Assembly: GCA_964437445.1 (NCBI GenBank)
Contig: CAYTGR010000057.1
Location: 1-29,853 of the forward strand
DNA length: 29,853 bases
From: CAYTGR01 sp964437445
Lineage (GTDB): Bacteria; Chloroflexota; Anaerolineae; B4-G1; SLSP01
Direction: 5' to 3'
Shown: positions 15,984 to 23,283 of the stretch, piece after piece
Layout of the letters: every line of letters starts with the position of its first letter
Numbering within the stretch: the stretch's first letter is position 1
Made by a program: the position numbers and the translations under genes
Notes under the pieces: generated by a model
The model's input: the letters and a program-made list of their open reading frames with translations, nothing else
Told to the model about the DNA's origin: nothing
Databases searched by the model: none

Positions 15984-16012
15984 ATATTACCATAAATTTT
16001 TGGTTTTGTAAA
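15984..16012 (-). promoter_or_regulatory. Promoter of greA
   Basis: On the minus strand TTTACA (16012-16007) and TAATAT (15989-15984) are exactly 17 bases apart, giving a start near 15977 and a leader of about 74 bases. Confidence 0.7.
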
Positions 16013-16072
16013 GCTTTTTTAGTGCTGCGACCGCGTTTCTGTTAGGTGACGGTTGCGTGATGGGGCTGTTGT

Positions 16073-16660
16073 TTACCCGGCCGGCAGCAGGATACGGGTC
16101 ACGGTGGGGCGAGCGCCGGGTTCCAGTGCCAGGAGGGCCACCGAAGGCTGGTAGTGGCAGTTGAAGTAGTCGGTGACGAGCGCCGCGCCGGGGTTCACCA
16201 CCAGCGTTTGTCCGTGATAGGCCTGGTAATAACGGTGGGTGTGGCCGAAGACGATCACGTCGGCCTGTGGAAAGCGGCGCAGCAGCGCGCGGACAATGGC
16301 GGCGTCGTGTGCCGGGAAGTCACCGTGACCGGCCAGATGGCGGAGCATCTCCCGAAACTTCCAGAGCCAGCCGATCAGGCCGCCGAGGTAGCCGTGGGTC
16401 ATCGCGAGGTGAAATCCCGCCGCTTCCAGCTCCACGACCGCGGGCAAGGTGGCCCCGCCGGAAGAACGATCCAGCAAGTGGCGGTTGCCGCACACAGCAT
16501 GGACCGGAGCCAGGGCGGCTAACGGCGCTAAGGCCCAGGGTTCATCCACGTCCCCGGCGTGCAGGATTAAATCTACCTCCCGCAATGCTTCTAGGACGGC
16601 AGGGGTGAGCGCCGGGGCCCGGTAGGGGATGTGGGTGTCGGAGAGCAGCCCGATCCGCAT
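16073..16660 (-). CDS. YfcE/MJ0936-family metallophosphoesterase
   Basis: The 195-residue product is a small calcineurin-like phosphodiesterase. The metal-binding motifs are SDTH (7-10), AGDVD (35-39), GNRH (58-61), THGY and GHTH. In many YfcE-type proteins the third motif reads GNCD; here it is GNRH, which restores the classical GNH-like histidine shifted by one residue. It probably hydrolyses phosphodiesters with Mn or Ni; the substrate is unknown. The ATG at 16660 has no visible Shine-Dalgarno and lies directly against the acpP terminator, so the transcript source (read-through or a leaderless start) is unclear. Confidence 0.88.
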   Translation of the reverse strand: MRIGLLSDTHIPYRAPALTPAVLEALREVDLILHAGDVDEPWALAPLAALAPVHAVCGNRHLLDRSSGGATLPAVVELEAAGFHLAMTHGYLGGLIGWLWKFREMLRHLAGHGDFPAHDAAIVRALLRRFPQADVIVFGHTHRYYQAYHGQTLVVNPGAALVTDYFNCHYQPSVALLALEPGARPTVTRILLPAG

Positions 16661-16663
16661 GAC

Positions 16664-16692
16664 AAAAAGGCCACCGGTACTGCCGGTGGCCT
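16664..16692 (-). terminator. Intrinsic terminator of acpP
   Basis: AGGCCACCGG (16668-16677) pairs with 16683-16692 around a 5-base loop; on the minus strand it is followed by a T run (16668-16664). It ends 4 bases before the start codon of the next gene on the same strand. Confidence 0.8.
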
Positions 16693-16710
16693 CCGTTGAC
16701 TGCAGGCTGG

Positions 16711-16965
16711 TTATGCGCCGGCCTCCATCCGCTTTTGGAGGTACTCCACAGCGTTGCCGACGGTGGCGAGCGTGCGCACGTCCTCGTCGGAAATGCGGCC
16801 ACCAAAGGTGTCTTCAAAGGCCATGATCAGCTCTACCAGATCCAGTGAATCGGCCCCCAGATCTTCACGGAACCGGGCCTCGGGCATCACTTTGTCCTCT
16901 TCTACGGTCAGAACATCTACGATGATTTTCTTCACCTGCGCGTAAATTTCTTCCTGGCTGGCCAT
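16711..16965 (-). CDS. acpP: Acyl carrier protein
   Basis: The 84-residue acidic protein carries the 4'-phosphopantetheine attachment site Ser40 in GADSLDLVELIMAFED, the hallmark of fatty-acid-synthesis ACP. It shuttles acyl chains between fatty acid synthase enzymes. It is preceded by a strong AAGGAGG site and a near-consensus promoter and followed by a strong terminator, so it is monocistronic; no other fab genes are in the window. The downstream phosphoesterase and upstream UPF0182 genes do not indicate a secondary-metabolite role. Confidence 0.96.
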   Translation of the reverse strand: MASQEEIYAQVKKIIVDVLTVEEDKVMPEARFREDLGADSLDLVELIMAFEDTFGGRISDEDVRTLATVGNAVEYLQKRMEAGA

Positions 16966-17018
16966 CCGTTCCTCCTTAAGCCTTATACTCAGTTTCTTGA
17001 TGAAAGCATATAAACGTT

Positions 17019-17046
17019 ATTCTATTCACGCGGGGGGAAATGTCAA
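17019..17046 (-). promoter_or_regulatory. Promoter of acpP
   Basis: On the minus strand TTGACA (17046-17041) and TAGAAT (17024-17019) are 16 bases apart. The leader would be about 47 bases. Confidence 0.75.
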
Positions 17047-17064
17047 GCCCGCCGACGCGCGGGG

Positions 17065-17090
17065 GTGCATTTCAAATCGGGGGCGACTAT
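17065..17090 (-). promoter_or_regulatory. 26-base shared upstream element, copy B
   Basis: Read on the minus strand it matches copy A (3092-3117) at 24 of 26 bases, including the 16-base identical core at 17069-17084. It ends 18 bases before the acpP -35 box, exactly 10 more than for copy A. Confidence 0.55.
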
Positions 17091-17182
17091 GTGGCACACT
17101 TTGCGTGCCGGGGGGGAAAAACCTGGCTTGAAACGGCCTTGGCACTGTTCAGTGCAACCGGTGCTCCTGTCCGACGTAGCTA

Positions 17183-17345
17183 TGTCATAGCGCCAGGGCT
17201 ATCGCATTTAAAAAACAGCGGGCGCTTGGTGGCCGGCCCCGCCCTGTGCGCAAGGGAAAGAATATTTTTATTTTTCTTTCTTCTTCCCGCGAAGTGGGAA
17301 GAAGGACATATTTAGGCCAAATGCAATAGCCCTGTGTCATAGCGC
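17183..17345. mobile_element. Complete MITE with 11-bp target duplication
   Basis: A 141-bp element (17194-17334) has 16-bp terminal inverted repeats with one mismatch: CAGGGCTATCGCATTT at the left, and the right end reading CAGGGCTATTGCATTT in reverse complement. It is directly flanked by a perfect 11-bp direct repeat, TGTCATAGCGC (17183-17193 and 17335-17345). The interior holds a 9-bp hairpin (17280-17288 with 17296-17304) and no reading frame. An 11-bp duplication is within the range of IS4/IS231-type transposases, which would act in trans. Confidence 0.85.
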
Positions 17346-17373
17346 TGGTTGCGGCAGTGTAATATAGGCTCTG

Positions 17374-17382
17374 TGGTACAAT
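17374..17382 (+). promoter_or_regulatory. Possible extended -10 promoter of the UPF0182 gene
   Basis: TGG-TACAAT is an extended -10 box about 60 bases before the start codon and 29 bases after the MITE target repeat. No good -35 box is seen at the right distance. Confidence 0.4.
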
Positions 17383-17443
17383 GGTGAAGCAGGCTGTAGC
17401 TGTAAGTTGCTGCTGATAAGTGCCCAAAAAGGAGGCCCTGTTC

Positions 17444-20182
17444 GTGAACACCAAACGTGTGCGGTTTTCTATCGGTTGGGTGGTGGCTGTGGTGGGAGGC
17501 CTGGCCTTGCTGCTGCTGATCTTCTCTTCTACCCTGGTCCGCTTTTATACCGACTATCTGTGGTTTCAGAGCCTGGGCTATACTCAAGTGTTTATCACCC
17601 GTTTGGCGACCTCGGTCGGGGTGACGTTAGTGGCGGTTCTGGTCGCGGCCGGTTTCCTGGTGCTCAACTGGTCGCTGCTGCCGTATTGGCTGACCCCGAT
17701 GCCAACCGAATGGCGGGGGCGGTGGGCCAGCCCGCGCCGGACGTCGCTGGGTTCCCATTCGTTTACAGCTCCCACGACCCAGGAGATCAGTATTTCGCTG
17801 CGCCCATTCCGGGCTTTCTTTACGATAGCCGCCGTGGTGCTCGGGTTGATTTTCGGTCTCTTCATGGGCGGGAAATGGGCCGGCTACTTGCTCGCCCGCG
17901 AGGGGGGCACTTTTGGCGTGACCGAGCCGATTTTCAGCCTGGATGTGGGCTTCTATGTTTTCCAGCTGCCCTGGTATGAGACGCTTTTGGGCTGGAGCCG
18001 GTCACTGGTCGCGCTGACCTTCGTGGGGATCTTCGCTCGCTATGGCATCCTGAAGCAGACGAAGGTCCGGGGAGCAGTGGCGCATCTCTCCCTGCTGGGT
18101 ACGCTCTGGTTGGTGCTGCTCGGCGTAGGTCGGTTGCTGGACCGCTATACGTTGTTGCAGTCGGAGTACGGCGTTGTCCTGGGAGCCGGGTATACCGACA
18201 TCCACGCCCGGCTGCCGCTTTATGTGGCCGAGATCATCGTTTTCTTCGTGGCGGCGGCGATTCTCTTTGTCAATGCCTTCTTCCGCGACTGGAAGCTGTT
18301 GCTGATAGCCGGGCTGGCCTGGCTGGCGATTTCCATTGTCGGCCCGCTCTACCCGGCGCTCGTCCAGCGTTTTACTGTGGAGCCCAACGAGTTTGTGGTG
18401 GAGAAACCTTACATTGAATACAACATTGCTTTCACCCGGGCCGCCTATGGGCTGGATAAAATCCAGGAACAGGTCTACCCGGCGGCCGGGACAATCTCGC
18501 AGGCCGACCTGGCGGCCAACGCCGACATCATCCAAAACATCCGGCTGTGGGATTACCGCCCGTTGCAGCGGACGTATGCCCAGCTCCAGGAAATCCGCCT
18601 TTACTACAGTTTCAATGATGTGGATGTGGATCGCTATGTGCTCAATGGGCAGCTGCAATCGGTGATGCTGGCCGTGCGCGAGTTGGAGTCGGACCAGCTG
18701 GCCGAGCAGGCGCAAACCTGGATCAACCGGCATTTGATCTTCACCCATGGGTACGGCCTGGCGCTCAGCCCGGTCAACACGATCAGCCAGGAGGGACTGC
18801 CCCAGTTCTATGTGCGTGATCTGCCGCCCCTCAGTGCTTTTCCTGAACTGGCGGTGACCCGGCCGGAGATCTACTTTGGCGAGTTGACTAAGGACTATGT
18901 GATTGTCAATGCCACCGAAGACGAATTTGATTATCCGCTGGGTGAGACCAACGCTTACACGCGCTACGCTGGTCCCGACGGGGTAGCCATGGATGGACTG
19001 CTGCGGCGTGTGCTCCTGGCGCTGCGGTTCAACAGCGTGCAGCTGCTTCTCTCGCCGGCGCTGACCGCTGATAGCCGTGTTCTCTTCTACCGTACCATCA
19101 CCGAGCGCGCCCAGACCATCGCGCCGTTTTTGTGGTACGACAGCGATCCCTACCCGGTCATCGCCGACGGGCGCATCGTCTGGATTCTGGATGGCTATAC
19201 CTGGACCGATCGCTATCCTTACTCGGAAAGGCAGCAGGGGCTCAACTATTTGCGCAACAGCGTCAAGGTCACGATAGATGCCTACACCGGCGAGACTAAC
19301 TTCTATCTGGTGGATCCCACCGATCCCATTGTGGCCGCCTATGCCCGCATCTTCCCGGCACTTTTCCGCCCGGTGGACGAGATGCCGGCGGTGTTGCGCG
19401 ATCACTGGCGCTACCCTGAGACCCTCTACCTCTACCAATCGGCGCAATATAGCACCTACCACATGCGCGATCCGCAGGTCTTTTATAACCGCGAAGATCT
19501 CTGGGCCATCCCGCGCGAACTGGTGGAGACTGAGGAACAGGAGATGGAGCCGTACTACGTTGTGATGCGGCTGCCCGGCCAGGACCGGCTGGAGTTTATG
19601 ATGATCCGGCCCTACGTGCCCAAGGAGAAGCAGAACATGGTGGCCTGGCTCTACGCCGACAGCGACGGGGCGGACTACGGCCAGCTGGGTGTCTTCAATT
19701 TGAGCAAGGATCGCCTGGTCTACGGGCCGTTGCAGGTGGAAGGGCGCATCAACCAGGACCCGACCATCTCGCAACAGCTGACGTTGTGGGATCAGCGCGG
19801 CTCGCGGGTCTTGCGCGGTAACTTGATGGTGATCCCCCTTAAGGATACCTTCCTGTATGTGGAGCCGCTTTACCTGGAATCGGAGTCGGGGCAGCTGCCA
19901 GAGCTCAAGCGGGTCATCGTCACCTACAACGACCAGGTGGCGATGGCACCGACGTTGGCCGAGGCGCTCGTGCAGGTGTTGGCCGGCGGTGGCGTGGTCG
20001 GGGGGCCGGAGACGCCGGGTGAGGGGCCAGCGCCCACCGGCGACCTGGAATCGTTAGCGCAGCAGGCCTGGGAACATTATCAGGCCGGGCAGGTCTGCCT
20101 GCAACAGAACGATTGGGATTGCTACGGCCGCGAGCAGGCGCAGCTGGAAGCGATCCTCAAGGCGATGGTCGGGGAGCCGTAG
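17444..20182 (+). CDS. UPF0182-family large membrane protein
   Basis: The 912-residue product has about seven membrane segments (roughly 12-28, 52-75, 126-142, 185-200, 214-231, 259-280, 286-303), then a large, probably extracellular domain of about 600 residues. Hallmarks of the family are present: DVGFYVFQLPWYE (167-179) and VEPNEFVVEKPYIEYN (312-327). The function of UPF0182 is not established. The C-terminal 50 residues, after a Gly/Pro linker, form a separate helical segment rich in Gln and containing two Cys. The start is the GTG at 17444, which follows AAGGAGG at 8 bases; the upstream GTG at 17420 would place that site inside the gene. Confidence 0.9.
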   Translation: MNTKRVRFSIGWVVAVVGGLALLLLIFSSTLVRFYTDYLWFQSLGYTQVFITRLATSVGVTLVAVLVAAGFLVLNWSLLPYWLTPMPTEWRGRWASPRRTSLGSHSFTAPTTQEISISLRPFRAFFTIAAVVLGLIFGLFMGGKWAGYLLAREGGTFGVTEPIFSLDVGFYVFQLPWYETLLGWSRSLVALTFVGIFARYGILKQTKVRGAVAHLSLLGTLWLVLLGVGRLLDRYTLLQSEYGVVLGAGYTDIHARLPLYVAEIIVFFVAAAILFVNAFFRDWKLLLIAGLAWLAISIVGPLYPALVQRFTVEPNEFVVEKPYIEYNIAFTRAAYGLDKIQEQVYPAAGTISQADLAANADIIQNIRLWDYRPLQRTYAQLQEIRLYYSFNDVDVDRYVLNGQLQSVMLAVRELESDQLAEQAQTWINRHLIFTHGYGLALSPVNTISQEGLPQFYVRDLPPLSAFPELAVTRPEIYFGELTKDYVIVNATEDEFDYPLGETNAYTRYAGPDGVAMDGLLRRVLLALRFNSVQLLLSPALTADSRVLFYRTITERAQTIAPFLWYDSDPYPVIADGRIVWILDGYTWTDRYPYSERQQGLNYLRNSVKVTIDAYTGETNFYLVDPTDPIVAAYARIFPALFRPVDEMPAVLRDHWRYPETLYLYQSAQYSTYHMRDPQVFYNREDLWAIPRELVETEEQEMEPYYVVMRLPGQDRLEFMMIRPYVPKEKQNMVAWLYADSDGADYGQLGVFNLSKDRLVYGPLQVEGRINQDPTISQQLTLWDQRGSRVLRGNLMVIPLKDTFLYVEPLYLESESGQLPELKRVIVTYNDQVAMAPTLAEALVQVLAGGGVVGGPETPGEGPAPTGDLESLAQQAWEHYQAGQVCLQQNDWDCYGREQAQLEAILKAMVGEP

Positions 20183-20237
20183 CGAATGGCAAATGGCGAA
20201 TGGCGAATGGCGAATGGCGAATGGCGAATGGCGAATG
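20182..20237. repeat. Tandem heptamer repeat, 8 copies of GCGAATG
   Basis: Eight adjacent 7-base units; the second has one substitution (GCAAATG) and the rest are identical. The array begins at the last base of the UPF0182 stop codon and ends 34 bases before the MBL gene. Such short tandem heptamers are prone to slippage, so copy number may vary between strains. Confidence 0.9.
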
Positions 20238-20271
20238 ATGGAAGAGCCAATGAGAGTGAGGGATTATAAGA

Positions 20272-21093
20272 ATGCTGGAACGGGGATATGAGGTGCGGGC
20301 GTTGGATGAGCGGACGTGGGGAATCCGTGATCCCGGCGACGTGTTGATGTATCTGGTCTGCGGGACGGAACGTGCCGTGCTGGTTGACTCGGGGTACGGG
20401 GTGGGCGACCTGGCGGCGCTGGTGGCGCAGTTGACTGCGCTGCCCGTGACGGTGGTCAACACGCACGGCCATCCTGACCATGTGCTGGGCAACGGCCAGT
20501 TTGCCGAGGCGCTGGTCGCGGCGGCCGATGCGCCGGTGCTGGACGCTTTTGCGCGGCCCGAAGTGGTAGATACCATGCGGGCGCATTTCAGCGCGCGGTG
20601 GGGAGTGCCGCCAGCGCAACTGGCGGCCTGGCCGGGGGCGCCGGCGGCCGTGCAGCCTTTGCACGACGGCCAGCGCATAGCGTTGGGCGGCCGCACGCTT
20701 GAGGTGATCGCCACGCCGGGCCATACGCCCGGTTCCGTCTGCTTGCTGGATCACGCCACCCGCTGGCTCTTCACCGGCGATACCTTGCTGGCCGGGACGC
20801 TCTGGCTACACTTGCGCGAGTCGTTGCCGCTGGCGGTCTACTATCAGACGCTCCAGCGGCTGGCCGCGTTACGCCCCGCCTTTGACGGTCTCCTGCCCGG
20901 CCACGCCGCGTTGGAGCAGCTGCCGCTGGATACCGCGATCCTGGATGTGCTGCTGGACGGCCTCCCGCGCCTGCTCTCCGGTGCATTGACCGGTGTGCCG
21001 GAGTCCACGCCCGCCGGCGACGGTCTCCGTTGTGATTTTGCCGGCTGCGCGGTGCTCTATCGTCCGGAACGGCTGGCGGCGCCCGCCGACTGA
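20272..21093 (+). CDS. MBL-fold metallo-hydrolase
   Basis: The 273-residue product is a metallo-beta-lactamase-fold hydrolase of the glyoxalase II-like group. The two-metal site is THGHPDH (64-70) with further ligands in TPGHTPGSV and in the Asp of FTGDTLLAG. Substrates range from glutathione thioesters to lactones or nucleotide derivatives and cannot be assigned. The ATG at 20272 has only a distant GAGGG. The C-terminal 50 residues after the core domain are not recognised. It follows UPF0182 after the heptamer repeat and is probably co-transcribed with it. Confidence 0.88.
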   Translation: MLERGYEVRALDERTWGIRDPGDVLMYLVCGTERAVLVDSGYGVGDLAALVAQLTALPVTVVNTHGHPDHVLGNGQFAEALVAAADAPVLDAFARPEVVDTMRAHFSARWGVPPAQLAAWPGAPAAVQPLHDGQRIALGGRTLEVIATPGHTPGSVCLLDHATRWLFTGDTLLAGTLWLHLRESLPLAVYYQTLQRLAALRPAFDGLLPGHAALEQLPLDTAILDVLLDGLPRLLSGALTGVPESTPAGDGLRCDFAGCAVLYRPERLAAPAD

Positions 21094-21211
21094 GATTGCA
21101 AGCGATGGTGATGGCCGGGAAGTCCTGTATCCCTGGAACGCGACCACCGTGGTGCGCCTTGGGGAAAAATTGATCCCATGGTCATGTTGCAGAAGGGCCG
21201 GCAGTGGCTAA

Positions 21212-21370
21212 GCCAGCTTGGCGTTCTCAACGCGCACGCTGTGGGAACTGCCGGAGAGCAACCACACGCAGGGGATCATGACCCGGCACGATGAGGATGT
21301 TCGGCGCATGGTGGCGTTTTTTGACGCGCATCTTTTGCCGGCCGGATTGACGCTGCCCGACCGGCCTTAA
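21212..21370 (+). pseudogene. 3' remnant of an alpha/beta hydrolase gene
   Basis: A frame open from 21212 to the TAA at 21368-21370 encodes about 52 residues, including LWELPESNHTQGI and VRRMVAFFDAHLLP. This matches the C-terminal end of alpha/beta hydrolases, with the catalytic-His-like NH followed by the last helix. There is no start, the frame is closed upstream at 21209, and the nucleophile part is missing. The sequence between 21094 and 21211 was not recognised. The remnant directly abuts the convergent DegV gene. Confidence 0.55.
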
Positions 21371-22234
21371 CTACGGCAGCGCCGGCAGATCCTTGAGCGC
21401 GGCGTAGGCGACCCCCACCATGGTCGGGCCGGTGTGCGCGCCCATCATTGGCGTCATGGGGCAGGTGGGCAGCCAGGTACAGTCGTACAGCGGTTCAATC
21501 AGCGCCCGCAATTGCGCGACGGCAGCGGGGTTCTCAGCGTGCCCCAGCTGGACTTGCAGCGCCGTGCCCGGTGGGTGGCGCTGCTGGATCTGCTTGACCA
21601 GGCCGGCCAGTGCGCCAGGAAACGTCCGCGCGACGCCGCGCTGCTCGTAGAGCCCCTCCGGCTTGGAAACGCCGATGATCGGCCGCAGGTGCAACACCGA
21701 AGCGATCAGCCCCTTCATGTGGCTGATCCGCCCGCCGTGGATCAGGTATTTCAGGTCATCCAGCGTGTAAACGCTGTCGCTGGCATCGCCGATGGCCTGA
21801 ATCAAGGCGGTGATCCGCTCCACCGGCCACCCGGCCTGGATGGCCCGCGCCGCGGCAACGACCATCCAACCCAGCACCGCCGAGAGCGTCCGGGTATCCA
21901 CGAGCGTGATGCGGGCCTCCGGGACCATCTCCCGCGCCGCCGTCGCCACGTTCAGCGGTGCGCTCAGGCCGGAGGACATGTGAATGGAGAGGATGTCGGG
22001 GTCGGTCTGGGCCAGCTGGCGGTAGACCGTGGCGAAGTCGCCCGGCGACGGCGCAGCTGTGACCGGCAGAGCATCCGTTGTGGCCAGCAGCCGGTAGAGC
22101 GCCGCCGGCTCTAAATCCACCCCGCTGAGGTAGGTCCGGTCGCCAAGCGTGATCCGGTGCGGCACGATGTGGATGTTGTAAGCTTTGACCTGTTCCGGCG
22201 ACAAATCCATCCCACTGTCGGTAACAATTTGCAT
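21371..22234 (-). CDS. DegV-family fatty-acid-binding protein (FakB-like)
   Basis: The 287-residue product belongs to the DegV family, whose members hold a fatty acid in a deep pocket; FakB proteins present it to the kinase FakA for incorporation into phospholipid. Family motifs are VTDSGMDLSPE (4-14), IHMSSGLSAP (84-93), LKYLIHGGRIS and GAHTGPTMVGV near the C-terminus. The ATG at 22234 follows AGGAGG at 8 bases. No FakA homologue is in the window, so the kinase partner, if any, is elsewhere. Confidence 0.93.
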   Translation of the reverse strand: MQIVTDSGMDLSPEQVKAYNIHIVPHRITLGDRTYLSGVDLEPAALYRLLATTDALPVTAAPSPGDFATVYRQLAQTDPDILSIHMSSGLSAPLNVATAAREMVPEARITLVDTRTLSAVLGWMVVAAARAIQAGWPVERITALIQAIGDASDSVYTLDDLKYLIHGGRISHMKGLIASVLHLRPIIGVSKPEGLYEQRGVARTFPGALAGLVKQIQQRHPPGTALQVQLGHAENPAAVAQLRALIEPLYDCTWLPTCPMTPMMGAHTGPTMVGVAYAALKDLPALP

Positions 22235-22375
22235 CGCGCAATCCTCCTCTTAGAATAGGGAATAGTTGAGCCGTGCGTCGTGAAGTTCCAATTTCCTGTG
22301 CTGTTATGCCCCCCATTGAAGTGAAGCCTGGCACAGCGCGGAGAGCACAGACCACCCGGAGAGCCAAATTGGAGT

Positions 22376-22396
22376 CAGCGGTTTGTGGTCAGTGGT
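22376..22396. repeat. Degenerate heptamer repeat (3 units)
   Basis: CAGCGGT, TTGTGGT and CAGTGGT follow each other directly; all end in GGT. It is short and could be chance alone, but it agrees in unit length with the three other tracts in this window. Confidence 0.4.
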
Positions 22397-22416
22397 CAAA
22401 TAGATGACCTTGGACT

Positions 22417-22457
22417 GCCAGTTGGACCAGTAACAACTGGCGTTATTATACTTGACA
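22417..22457. promoter_or_regulatory. Overlapping divergent promoter boxes with an inverted repeat
   Basis: The minus strand has a perfect TATAAT (22450-22445) pointing to the DegV gene but a poor -35. The plus strand has TTGACA (22452-22457) with TACGCT after 16 bases (22474-22479) pointing to the downstream genes. Directly inside the DegV transcript start lies GCCAGTTG (22417-22424) with CAACTGGC (22434-22441), a possible operator or leader hairpin. Confidence 0.45.
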
Positions 22458-22548
22458 TTTGCAAAGAATGTATTACGCTACCTGGCGTCCTGGTCCCCGC
22501 CGGGATGGGCTGAGCTTTGAGGGGGTGAAGTTCTTAATCAATTTGGCC

Positions 22549-22730
22549 ATGAGATCACTCATGAAAGGCAATCGTGCGCTCGGTCTGTCCATTTTGTTCT
22601 TTGTCCTGGCAATCGCTTTAGTCCTGGTCCTCTGGTCTGATACCTCGTGGGCAGCCAAGATTGCCTTCTGTTTGGGTTTGCCTCGGGTGTTCTGGCCGGA
22701 CCGTACCGCGCCGGGCGGCGTTCCGGCTGA
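22549..22730 (+). pseudogene. Small membrane protein gene with apparent frameshift
   Basis: From the ATG at 22549 (or 22561) the frame encodes one strong membrane segment, LGLSILFFVLAIALVLVLW, then SWAAKIAF. At about 22668 the sensible continuation moves to the -1 frame, giving LFGFASGVLAG and a basic RRSG end with a stop at 22728-22730. That is the usual second segment and tail of small two-helix membrane proteins. Unshifted, the frame runs to 22752 with an unlikely Pro-rich tail, though its TGA overlaps the next ATG. One missing base near 22668 would explain it: a true mutation or a sequencing error. No clear ribosome binding site decides the start. Confidence 0.45.
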
Positions 22731-22748
22731 CAGGGGGGCGGTCAGGCC

Positions 22749-23258
22749 ATGAGCGATGCTGACCCGTGGGCGCCAGTGCGTGTTCCGCTCAAGGTCTTCT
22801 TGCTCACCGAGCAGCGCTGCCCCCCGGAGTGGTATGGGCGGGATCTCTATCTCTTTCGCGACGGCGATCTGGTCTGGTATGTGGGCCAGTCGTACGCTGC
22901 GTTTAATCGCGTGTGGGAGCACCTGTTGGGCGGCTTCAAGGGGCGCTCCACCGTGGGGCGATTCATCCTTTGCAACTGGCCGGCGGCCATGAATTTTGAA
23001 GTGGAGCTCTGGGACTCCTGCGCCCCGCGTTTTGCCGCCGTCCAGCACGGGCTGGATGCCGCCGAGCGCGCGCTGATTGAGGAATATGCGCCTTGCTTCA
23101 ACACGGCGCTGAACCGGGCGCCGACGCCGGTCCCGCCCGGCTATGCGTTGCCCAATGCTGTGCCCAAAACGCGCTCGCTCAGCCGTCTGATCCGCGAAGC
23201 GCGCTATGCTGTCCAGGCCGAGCAACGCCGGCAATGGCTTGCCGAAGGCCAGGAGTGA
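22749..23258 (+). CDS. GIY-YIG domain protein
   Basis: The 169-residue product has a GIY-YIG nuclease-like fold: YLF (34-36) and WYVGQS (43-48) stand for the two Tyr strands, followed by Arg54 (NRVWEHL) with His58, Glu106 (AERALIEEY) and Asn118 (CFNTALNR). All residues expected for metal-dependent DNA cleavage are present. It has no accessory DNA-binding domain, so it is not a UvrC or a homing endonuclease, and its role is unknown. A G-rich stretch (22731-22738) precedes the ATG. The downstream hydrolase gene starts 25 bases after it. Confidence 0.75.
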   Translation: MSDADPWAPVRVPLKVFLLTEQRCPPEWYGRDLYLFRDGDLVWYVGQSYAAFNRVWEHLLGGFKGRSTVGRFILCNWPAAMNFEVELWDSCAPRFAAVQHGLDAAERALIEEYAPCFNTALNRAPTPVPPGYALPNAVPKTRSLSRLIREARYAVQAEQRRQWLAEGQE

Positions 23259-23283
23259 AAAAATACGGCACAAGGAGAGATTC

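Larger units (their letters stand above)
16966..17443. other. Intergenic region between acpP and the UPF0182 gene
   Basis: This 478-base divergent region contains the acpP promoter, the second copy of the 26-base element, small dyads (for example GCACTG-TT-CAGTGC at 17142-17155), a complete MITE with target duplication and the probable UPF0182 promoter. No gene is seen. Confidence 0.7.
22235..22548. other. Divergent intergenic region upstream of degV-like gene
   Basis: This region holds a leader for the DegV gene of about 200 bases, a heptamer tract, an 8-bp inverted repeat and overlapping divergent promoter boxes, listed separately. The frame that crosses 22459-22548 is not conserved-looking before about 22549. 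No other gene is seen. Confidence 0.5.

Noticed and set aside
17420..17443. GTG at 17420 as the start of the UPF0182 gene
   Set aside because: The AAGGAGG site would lie inside the coding region; the GTG at 17444 is spaced correctly from it.
18002..19774. 590-codon open frame opposite the UPF0182 gene
   Set aside because: It is the complement of a well-conserved family member; no ribosome binding site or known motif. Long antisense frames are common in G+C-rich DNA.
20182..20237. CRISPR-like array
   Set aside because: The units are 7 bases long and directly adjacent without spacers, and no cas genes are nearby.
21434..22114. Plus-strand frame opposite the DegV gene
   Set aside because: The minus strand encodes all DegV motifs; the plus-strand product is Arg/Gln-rich without family resemblance.
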